NCBI GenBank assembly: GCA_027920525.1
Contig: CP115858.1
Span: 1-64,000 of the forward strand
Direction of reading: 5' to 3'
Length of the DNA stretch: 64,000 nucleotides
Origin: Chryseobacterium daecheongense
GTDB taxonomy: Bacteria; Bacteroidota; Bacteroidia; Flavobacteriales; Weeksellaceae
Of this stretch, positions 32,422 to 39,063 are shown piece after piece (the first letter of the stretch is position 1; each line of letters begins with the position of its first letter). The notes beneath the pieces are model-generated. The model did no database searches. It was given only the letters and a program-made list of their open reading frames with translations, and was not told the origin of the DNA. Position numbers and translations under genes: made by a program.

Positions 32422-33414
32422 ATGAGCAATACTTACAAATCTGCAGGAGTAGACAAAGAAGAAGGATACAAAACCGTTGATAAGATCAAAAAAGCGGTTG
32501 GTGAGACCCACAATTCCAATGTACTGAACCATTTGGGAAGTTTTGGGGCTTTCTATGAAATCGGTGGATATAAAAATCCGGTACTGGTTTCCGGTACGGA
32601 TGGAGTAGGAACTAAGCTTAAAGTAGCTTTAGATTCTAAAAAATATGACTCTATCGGTGTAGATTGCTTCGCAATGTGTGCCAATGATATTTTATGTCAC
32701 GGTGCCAAGCCATTGTTCTTCCTGGATTATCTGGCTTGTGGAAAATTAGACTCTGAAATTGCAGCAGAAATTGTTTTAGGAATGGTAGAAGCCTGTAAAG
32801 ATAACAACTGTGCATTGATAGGTGGTGAGACCGCTGAAATGCCGGGGATGTATCAGCCTGGAGACTATGATGTTGCAGGATTCTGTGTAGGAATTGTTGA
32901 AAAAGATCAGATTATTGATGGTTCTAAAATAAAACCGGGAAATAAGATCATTGCATTACCGAGTTCAGGATTCCATTCCAATGGATTTTCACTGGTAAGA
33001 AAAGTATTCCCGAATTTTGAAGAAGAATTTGAAGGAAAACCTTTGTATGAAACATTATTGGTTCCTACAAGATTGTACTATAAAGATATTCATAAAGTAA
33101 TCGGAGAAGTAAAAGTTGCAGGAATCGCTCACATCACGGGAGGTGGGTTGTATGAAAATATCCCAAGAATTATTCCTGAAGGTTTGTGTGCTTCTATCGA
33201 TGCTTCAAAAATACAGATCCCAAGCATAATGCTTGAACTTGAAAAAAGAGGTGGAGTAGCGCGCGAAGAAATGTTCGGAACTTTCAATATGGGAGTGGGA
33301 ATGATCGTTGTTGTAGATGCTGAACATGCCGAGAAAGTTTTACACCTGCTGGATGATGCTTACGAAATAGGAGAAATCACGGAAGGAAGTGAGAAAATAA
33401 AATTAACATTTTAA
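32422..33414 (+). CDS. purM: Phosphoribosylformylglycinamidine cyclo-ligase (AIR synthase)
   Basis: Catalyses ATP-dependent closure of FGAM to AIR, the fifth step of purine synthesis. The 330-residue protein has the PurM signatures SGTDGVGTKLKVAL (about 53-66), MCANDILCHGAKPLFFLDYLACG, LIGGETAEMPGMY and AHITGGGLYENIPRIIP. Length is slightly below the E. coli enzyme (345). First gene of the purM-N-H-D-guaA group; its upstream DNA holds the leader unit and a repeat. Confidence 0.98.
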   Translation: MSNTYKSAGVDKEEGYKTVDKIKKAVGETHNSNVLNHLGSFGAFYEIGGYKNPVLVSGTDGVGTKLKVALDSKKYDSIGVDCFAMCANDILCHGAKPLFFLDYLACGKLDSEIAAEIVLGMVEACKDNNCALIGGETAEMPGMYQPGDYDVAGFCVGIVEKDQIIDGSKIKPGNKIIALPSSGFHSNGFSLVRKVFPNFEEEFEGKPLYETLLVPTRLYYKDIHKVIGEVKVAGIAHITGGGLYENIPRIIPEGLCASIDASKIQIPSIMLELEKRGGVAREEMFGTFNMGVGMIVVVDAEHAEKVLHLLDDAYEIGEITEGSEKIKLTF

Positions 33415-33423
33415 AAGACTCAA

Positions 33424-33475
33424 ATGTCAGATATCAGATACAAGACGGAATAGTCTGAAATCTGATATCCGACAT
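33424..33475. repeat. Snap-back TCAGAT repeat between purM and purN
   Basis: Arms 33424-33446 and 33453-33475 (23 nt each) match at 19 positions, with a 6-nt loop GGAATA. Weaker complementarity continues outward almost to the gene ends, so it nearly fills the 76-bp gap. Confidence 0.75.
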
Positions 33476-33490
33476 CTAGTATCTAAATTA

Positions 33491-34054
33491 ATGAAAAACA
33501 TCGTTGTACTCGTTTCTGGTTCCGGGACCAATCTTCAGAGAATCTTAGATACCATTGAAAGTGGAGAAATCCAAAATGCAAGAGTGTCCTTGGTTGTTGC
33601 AGACAGAGAATGCTACGGGCTGGAAAGAGCAAAAAATCATCATATAAAAAATATACTCATTCCAAGAGGGAAAAATTTCAGCAGTGAATTGAGCAAAGTA
33701 ATTCCTGAAAATACTGATTTAATTGTATTGGCAGGGTTCTTATCTATTCTGAAACCTGAATTCTGCGAAAACTGGAATGGTAAAATAATTAATATTCATC
33801 CTGCTTTGCTCCCCAAATTTGGTGGAAAAGGAATGTGGGGAATGAATGTTCATAATGCCGTTATTGAAGCTAAAGAAAAAGAAAGTGGGGCAACAGTTCA
33901 TTTTGTAACTCCGGGAATTGACGAAGGCCAGGCTATCCTTCAGAAAGCATTTGACGTTGCAGAAAATGATACTCCGGAAACATTGGCTGAAAAAGTACAC
34001 AAGATTGAGTACGAAATTTTTCCGATAGCGATCAATAAAGTATTAGGGAATTAA
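33491..34054 (+). CDS. purN: Phosphoribosylglycinamide formyltransferase
   Basis: Transfers the formyl group of 10-formyl-THF to GAR. The 187-residue protein starts VVLVSGSGTNLQRIL, the phosphate-binding loop, and carries the catalytic residues N101 and H103 in IINIHPALLPKF and D144 in PGIDEGQAIL. The family motif F.G..GM is present as FGGKGMWGMNVH. It lies after purM and before purH, separated from each by non-coding elements, so stable pairing in one transcript is likely but not certain. Confidence 0.97.
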   Translation: MKNIVVLVSGSGTNLQRILDTIESGEIQNARVSLVVADRECYGLERAKNHHIKNILIPRGKNFSSELSKVIPENTDLIVLAGFLSILKPEFCENWNGKIINIHPALLPKFGGKGMWGMNVHNAVIEAKEKESGATVHFVTPGIDEGQAILQKAFDVAENDTPETLAEKVHKIEYEIFPIAINKVLGN

Positions 34055-34203
34055 TACAATATACCTGTTTGATAATATTACATTGCTGGAAAGGGACATT
34101 GTTACAATTAAAAAAAATCTAAGTAAAATAAAAGTAAATCCGGGGGTGAAAGACCGGGAATACAGTTTGAGATAGCTGTGAAAAGTAAAAAATTGAAAGT
34201 AAG
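34055..34203 (+). other. 149-bp leader region of purH
   Basis: No exact promoter box is seen. It has ACATTG direct repeats (34080-34105 area), a CCGG-N10-CCGG hairpin (about 34141-34158), and ACAG/CTGT arms at about 34163-34180. The layout could be a structured 5' leader but matches no riboswitch class that I can recognise. Confidence 0.35.
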
Positions 34204-35721
34204 ATGAGTAAAAAGAGAGTTTTAATTAGTGTTTCTGACAAAAGTGGATTAATAGAATTCGCTCAGTTTTTGGAAGCTCAAAACTACGAATTGATTTCTA
34301 CCGGAGGTACCTTCAAACATTTGAAGGAAGCCGGTCTGAATCCGATTCAGATTGATGAGGTGACCAATTTCCCTGAGATGCTGGATGGCAGAGTAAAAAC
34401 CCTGCATCCAAAAGTTCATGGCGGGCTCCTTGCTGTCCGTTCCAATGAAGAACACATGAAGACGGTTCAGGAACACGGAATTGGTTTGATCGATATGGTT
34501 ATTGTAAACCTTTATCCTTTCTTTGAAAACGTAAACAAAGATATTTCTCTACATGAAAAGGTAGAATTTATCGATATCGGTGGTCCTTCAATGCTTCGTT
34601 CAGCAGCCAAAAATTTTGACTCTGTTACTGTAATTACTGATGTTGAAGATTATACAACCGTAAAAATTGAAATGGAACAGAATGGAGACACGTATATCGA
34701 AACCCGTAAAAAGTTGGCCGGTAAAGTGTTCAATCTTACTTCTGCTTACGATGCTGCTATTTCAAGAATGCTTTTAGAAGAGGAATATCCTACTTATTTA
34801 AGTGCATCTTATAAAAAAGCTGCTGATCTGAGATACGGTGAAAACCCTCATCAGACTGCTGCTTACTATGTTTCCACTTTCGAAAACGGAGCGATGAAAG
34901 ATTTCGAACAACTTGGAGGAAAAGAACTTTCCTTCAACAATCTTCGTGATATGGATCTTTGCTGGAAAGTGGTTACTGAATTTAAAGAAGAGATGGCTTG
35001 TTGTGCAGTGAAACACTCTACACCTTGTGGCGTGGCGATCGGGACTTCAGCATTGGAAACGTATCAAAAAACTTTTGAATGTGATCCTATTTCAATTTTT
35101 GGCGGAATTGTTGCAATGAACTATAAGATCGATGCGGCTACTGCTGAAGAATTAAACAAAACTTTCCTTGAAATTGTTATGGCTCCTGATTTTGATGAGG
35201 AGGCTCTTGAAATTTTAAGAAAAAAGAAAAACCTAAGAATTATAAAGATCGTAAATCCGGTTTCCGATAAGCAGACATGGGTGAAAATTGATGGAGGAAT
35301 GCTGGTTCAGGATAACGATACTTATTTCTCTGAAGATATTAAAGTAGTTACCGATGTACAACCTACTGAAGAGCAGAAAAAAGCATTGCTTTTCTCTCAA
35401 AGGGTTGTAAAATATGTAAAATCTAATGCGATAGTAGTTTCTAACGGTATTCAGGCTTTTGGAATCGGAGGAGGCCAGGTTAACAGAATCTGGGCAACTC
35501 AGCAGGCAATCGAAAGAGCTAAAGAGAAATTCTCCGGAAATCTTGTATTAGCTTCAGACGCTTTTTTCCCTTTCCGTGATGTTGTAGATTTCTGCGCTAA
35601 GGAAGGTATCAAAGCGATCATCCAACCGGGAGGAAGTGTAAAAGATCAGGAAAGCATCGAAGCTGCAAATGAGCACGGAATTCCGATGATGTTTACAGGA
35701 GTTAGACATTTTTTACATTAA
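34204..35721 (+). CDS. purH: Bifunctional AICAR formyltransferase / IMP cyclohydrolase
   Basis: Performs the last two steps to IMP. In the 505-residue protein the N-terminal MGS-like cyclohydrolase domain (about 1-190) has [13 protein letters not shown] and [17 protein letters not shown]. The C-terminal transformylase has [14 protein letters not shown], the catalytic [12 protein letters not shown] loop (Lys-His, about 272-273) and SDAFFPFRD. The architecture is complete and the length near the usual 510-530. Confidence 0.98.
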   Translation: MSKKRVLISVSDKSGLIEFAQFLEAQNYELISTGGTFKHLKEAGLNPIQIDEVTNFPEMLDGRVKTLHPKVHGGLLAVRSNEEHMKTVQEHGIGLIDMVIVNLYPFFENVNKDISLHEKVEFIDIGGPSMLRSAAKNFDSVTVITDVEDYTTVKIEMEQNGDTYIETRKKLAGKVFNLTSAYDAAISRMLLEEEYPTYLSASYKKAADLRYGENPHQTAAYYVSTFENGAMKDFEQLGGKELSFNNLRDMDLCWKVVTEFKEEMACCAVKHSTPCGVAIGTSALETYQKTFECDPISIFGGIVAMNYKIDAATAEELNKTFLEIVMAPDFDEEALEILRKKKNLRIIKIVNPVSDKQTWVKIDGGMLVQDNDTYFSEDIKVVTDVQPTEEQKKALLFSQRVVKYVKSNAIVVSNGIQAFGIGGGQVNRIWATQQAIERAKEKFSGNLVLASDAFFPFRDVVDFCAKEGIKAIIQPGGSVKDQESIEAANEHGIPMMFTGVRHFLH

Positions 35722-35775
35722 TTAAATTAGAATTAAAAAGTAGTTTTGAGGTGGCATTTATCGCTTTCAAAATTA

Positions 35776-35783
35776 TATATTTG
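35776..35783 (+). promoter_or_regulatory. -7 box TATATTTG before purD
   Basis: Exact TAnnTTTG match 30 nt before the purD ATG; no TTG at the right spacing. It may give purD and guaA separate expression. Confidence 0.45.
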
Positions 35784-35813
35784 TATAATATAGACTAGAT
35801 AATTAAATAAAGT

Positions 35814-37052
35814 ATGAGAATCTTAATCATAGGTGAAGGTGGAAGAGAGTCTGCATTGGCAGCGAAACTTCATAAAGACTCCAGAGTTACTAAAATGTTT
35901 TTTGCTAATGGAAATGCAAGTACGGATGTAATAGGGAAAAATGTTCATTTATCAGAAATTAAAGAACTTAGAGACTTTGCTATCAAGGAAAAGGTGGATC
36001 TAACGATTGTAGGTCCTGAAGCTCCACTTGTAGCTGGTTTGAAAGATGAGTTTAAGAAACATGATCTTAAAGTTTTTGGTCCGAACCAGAAAGTGGCAAG
36101 TCTTGAAGGAAGCAAGGCTTTCTCTAAGAAATTTATGCAGACCTATGATATTAAAACAGCAAAAGCTGTAGTATTTGATTCATATAACGAAGCTAAAGAA
36201 TACGTTCAGACTCAGGAATACCCTTTAGTGATCAAAGCAAGTGGTTTAGCAGGCGGAAAAGGGGTTGTAATTTGTGATACTCTGGAAGAAGCTGAAGCTA
36301 CAATCCACGATTTCATGATTCGCAGAATTTATGGAGATGCAGGTATCCGTTTGGTTATCGAAGAATTTTTACAGGGTTTTGAAGCTTCAATCATTGCTTT
36401 CTCAAACGGAGAAAAACTATTCCCTTGTATTGCTGCTAAAGATTATAAAAAAGCCGGAAACGGAGATACAGGACCTAATACAGGTGGTATGGGATCTGTG
36501 GCACCAAGCCCGGAATTTACTGCTGAACATCAGGCTGATTTTGAAAAAAATATTTTGGAGCCTACTGTTCGCGGTCTTAAAGAAGAAGGATTCAGCTTTA
36601 AAGGGATTATCTTCTTCGGATTAATGGTTACTAAAAACGGGACTTACCTGCTTGAGTACAACATGAGATTCGGAGATCCTGAAACTCAGGTATTGATGGC
36701 TCTTATGGAAAACAATCTTTTGGATGTAATCAATGACTGTATGAGCGGAAAAGACATCGAGCTTAAGTTTAAAGACGAGAAAGCCGTATGTCTGGTAATG
36801 TGTTCAGGAGGTTACCCGAGAAATATAGAAATAGGCTTCGAGATCAAAGGAGAAGATAAAGTAAAACACAGTCAGTTGCTACACGCCGGAGCGATCCGAA
36901 AAGGAGACAAAGTGGTTTCCAACGGGGGTAGAGTTCTTAACCTGGTTGCAACGGGTGCTACTTATGAAGAAGCTCGCAAGAAAGTATACGAAGATGCACT
37001 TCCGGTTCACTTCGATTACAGTTTCTACAGAGAAGACATCGGAAAGTTTTAA
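35814..37052 (+). CDS. purD: Phosphoribosylamine-glycine ligase (GAR synthetase)
   Basis: ATP-grasp enzyme joining glycine to phosphoribosylamine. The 412-residue protein opens RILIIGEGGRESALA, a variant of the GxGGREHA motif in which the final His-Ala pair is Ser-Ala. Ordinary features follow: SKAFSKKFMQTYDI, KASGLAGGKGVVIC (ATP-grasp), NTGGMGSVAPSPEF and EYNMRFGDPETQVLM with metal ligands. It lies 92 bp after purH and ends at a hairpin terminator. Confidence 0.97.
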   Translation: MRILIIGEGGRESALAAKLHKDSRVTKMFFANGNASTDVIGKNVHLSEIKELRDFAIKEKVDLTIVGPEAPLVAGLKDEFKKHDLKVFGPNQKVASLEGSKAFSKKFMQTYDIKTAKAVVFDSYNEAKEYVQTQEYPLVIKASGLAGGKGVVICDTLEEAEATIHDFMIRRIYGDAGIRLVIEEFLQGFEASIIAFSNGEKLFPCIAAKDYKKAGNGDTGPNTGGMGSVAPSPEFTAEHQADFEKNILEPTVRGLKEEGFSFKGIIFFGLMVTKNGTYLLEYNMRFGDPETQVLMALMENNLLDVINDCMSGKDIELKFKDEKAVCLVMCSGGYPRNIEIGFEIKGEDKVKHSQLLHAGAIRKGDKVVSNGGRVLNLVATGATYEEARKKVYEDALPVHFDYSFYREDIGKF

Positions 37053-37062
37053 TAAAAATCAT

Positions 37063-37097
37063 AAAAAAAGATTTGGAACGTTTCCAAGTCTTTTTTT
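37063..37097 (+). terminator. Terminator after purD
   Basis: A7-GATTTGGAA and TTTCCAAGTC-T7 pair with one G-U pair around a tiny loop, ending in seven T. Confidence 0.75.
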
Positions 37098-37120
37098 GTA
37101 AAACAGTTAATATTAGAAAT

Positions 37121-37187
37121 AAGAAGTCAGATGCTAGATTCAAGACTTCAGACCTAAAAATCTGAAATCTGATGTCTGAAATCTGAT
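37121..37187. repeat. Snap-back TCAGAT repeat before guaA
   Basis: TCAGAT/TCTGAA units on both sides (about 37127-37152 and 37161-37187) of a short A-rich centre. Pairing is less regular than in the purM-purN copy and several registers are possible. Confidence 0.6.
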
Positions 37188-37212
37188 ATCTTTCAAACAA
37201 ATCAATTATAAA

Positions 37213-38742
37213 ATGAACAACGGTATTATCATATTAGATTTCGGATCTCAGTACAACCAGCTTATCGGAAGAAGAATCCGTGAAATGGGAGTATATTCGG
37301 AAATCTTACCTTACAATACACCATTACAAGAAATTCTTGAGCGCCAGCCTAAAGGAATTATCCTTTCTGGAGGGCCAAGTTCTGTAAATGCAGAAAATGC
37401 TCACCTGGTTGAGAAAGCATTATACGAACAGGGAATTCCTGTACTGGGTATTTGCTACGGAATGCAGCTTACGGCACATGTTTTAGGAGGAAAAGTAAAT
37501 AAAGGAGAAAAAGGGGAGTACGGAAAGGCTCACCTTGATATTATTAAAGAAAATGCTCTATTAGAAGGGGTGAGTCAGAATTCTGTGGTTTGGATGAGCC
37601 ACTTTGATGAAGTAGGTGATTTGCCGGCAGGTTTTGAATTAAATGCAAAATCGGGAGTTATCGCTGCTATTTCAAATTCTGAAAGAAAAATCTATTGCGT
37701 TCAGTTCCACCCAGAAGTTTCTCATACAGAAGAAGGTGGTAAAATGCTTGAAAACTTTGTTTTCTCGATCTGTAATGCTGAGAAAAATTGGAAGCTTACC
37801 AATTATATTGAAAGAACAGTTGCTGATATCAAAGAAAAAGTAGGAGATAATAAAGTAATCCTTGGGCTTTCAGGAGGTGTTGACTCTTCTGTTGCTGCAG
37901 TTTTGATTCATAAGGCAATTGGCGATCAGCTGACTTGTATCTTTGTGGATACTGGTCTTTTGAGAAAAAATGAAGATGTAAAAGTGATGGAGAATTATGG
38001 AGAGCACTTCCATATGAACATTAAATTGGTTGATGCTTCAGAAAGATTTTTATCAAAATTGGCTGGAGTAGATGATCCTGAACAAAAAAGAAAGATCATC
38101 GGAAACGAATTTATCCATGTTTTTGATGAAGAATCTCATAAAATTGAAGGAGCTAAGTTTTTAGCACAAGGAACAATTTATCCTGATGTAATCGAAAGTC
38201 AGTCTGTAAACGGACCATCAGCAGTGATCAAATCTCACCACAATGTAGGAGGGCTTCCTGAGGAAATGGAATTTGAGCTTTTAGAGCCTCTTAGAGAGCT
38301 TTTCAAAGACGAAGTAAGGAAAGTAGGGGAAGAGTTGGGGATTCCTCATCATTTGGTATACAGACACCCTTTCCCTGGTCCTGGTTTAGGAATCAGAATT
38401 TTAGGAGCTGTAGATGCAGAAAAAGTAAGAATTCTTCAGGAAGCTGATGACATCTTTATTGAAGAATTATACAAAAATGATCTTTACGAAAAAGTTTCTC
38501 AGGCTTTTGTAGTATTGCTTCCGGTTAAGTCTGTTGGAGTAATGGGAGACGAAAGAACCTATGAATACACTGCGGTAGTTCGTTCTGCCAATACAATCGA
38601 CTTTATGACGGCAACCTGGAGCAGACTTCCTTATGAATTTTTAGATACTGTTTCCAGCAGGATCATTAATGAAGTAAGAGGAATTAACAGGGTAGCTTAT
38701 GATATTTCAAGTAAACCACCTGCAACTATTGAGTGGGAATAA
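37213..38742 (+). CDS. guaA: GMP synthase (glutamine-hydrolysing)
   Basis: Converts XMP to GMP using glutamine ammonia. The 509-residue enzyme contains a class I amidotransferase with nucleophile C81 (GICYGMQL) and H166/E168 (QFHPEVSH), then the ATP-pyrophosphatase P-loop GLSGGVDSS (218-226), and the dimerisation domain (HPFPGPGLGIRILG...) ending KPPATIEWE. Two-domain single chain, normal length. Transcription from purD is probably interrupted by the terminator at 37063, yet no exact promoter box lies before it. Confidence 0.98.
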   Translation: MNNGIIILDFGSQYNQLIGRRIREMGVYSEILPYNTPLQEILERQPKGIILSGGPSSVNAENAHLVEKALYEQGIPVLGICYGMQLTAHVLGGKVNKGEKGEYGKAHLDIIKENALLEGVSQNSVVWMSHFDEVGDLPAGFELNAKSGVIAAISNSERKIYCVQFHPEVSHTEEGGKMLENFVFSICNAEKNWKLTNYIERTVADIKEKVGDNKVILGLSGGVDSSVAAVLIHKAIGDQLTCIFVDTGLLRKNEDVKVMENYGEHFHMNIKLVDASERFLSKLAGVDDPEQKRKIIGNEFIHVFDEESHKIEGAKFLAQGTIYPDVIESQSVNGPSAVIKSHHNVGGLPEEMEFELLEPLRELFKDEVRKVGEELGIPHHLVYRHPFPGPGLGIRILGAVDAEKVRILQEADDIFIEELYKNDLYEKVSQAFVVLLPVKSVGVMGDERTYEYTAVVRSANTIDFMTATWSRLPYEFLDTVSSRIINEVRGINRVAYDISSKPPATIEWE

Positions 38743-38768
38743 TCTTACTTATAAACATAAAAATAGAG

Positions 38769-38791
38769 AATCCTACTTTTTTAGTAGGATT
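38769..38791 (+). terminator. Terminator of guaA
   Basis: AATCCTACT-TTTTT-AGTAGGATT, perfect 9-bp stem, followed by TTGTATTTT. Confidence 0.7.
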
Positions 38792-38849
38792 TTGTATTTT
38801 ATGATTAAGCTCATGATTTATTTTATTTTTAGGCCGTACATTTGTATAA

Positions 38850-38935
38850 GAATTACATGATTTATATTCTAATAGATATAATAATTTTTTTTTCATCATT
38901 TGTGTTTTTGAACCTCCCTTATGGGAGGTTTTTTT
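38850..38935 (+). ncRNA. Candidate small RNA of about 85 nt
   Basis: TACATTTG at 38837-38844 would start a transcript near 38850. AACCTCCC-TTAT-GGGAGGTT (38911-38930) with a following T7 run ends it. Between them is a U-rich unstructured stretch with no convincing ORF. Promoter-like box plus strong terminator with nothing coding between is the whole argument; there is no TTG at -33, and homology to a known RNA family was not recognised. Confidence 0.35.
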
Positions 38936-38937
38936 AT
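38911..38937 (+). terminator. Strong intrinsic terminator not attached to a gene
   Basis: Perfect 8-bp stem AACCTCCC/GGGAGGTT with TTAT loop and a T7 tail. The preceding guaA already has its own terminator, and the next gene begins 126 bp later. Confidence 0.75.
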
Positions 38938-39017
38938 TTCTGAGGAGATATTCTTTCTTTATTTGCCTGTAATGTGTTAAGAGTTATTTAATATTTTCTA
39001 TGTATTGTGATTTATCT

Positions 39018-39025
39018 TAAATTTG
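39018..39025 (+). promoter_or_regulatory. -7 box TAAATTTG of the glycosidase-like gene
   Basis: Exact TAnnTTTG match 38 nt before the ATG at 39064; no well-spaced -33 element. Confidence 0.45.
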
Positions 39026-39063
39026 AAAAATAGTAAATCATTGACCACTTTATCTCATTTAAT

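Larger units (their letters stand above)
38743..39063. other. 321-bp intergenic region after guaA
   Basis: It holds a guaA terminator (38769-38791), a promoter box (38837-38844) followed by a strong terminator (38911-38935) that together outline a possible small RNA, and a TAAATTTG box (39018-39025) suitable for the following glycosidase-like gene. No protein frame of interest was seen. Confidence 0.6.

Noticed and set aside
34140..34185. TPP, THF or ZTP riboswitch before purH
   Set aside because: I compared the GGGGGTGAAAGACCGGG stretch with the core motifs of those classes and found no convincing match.
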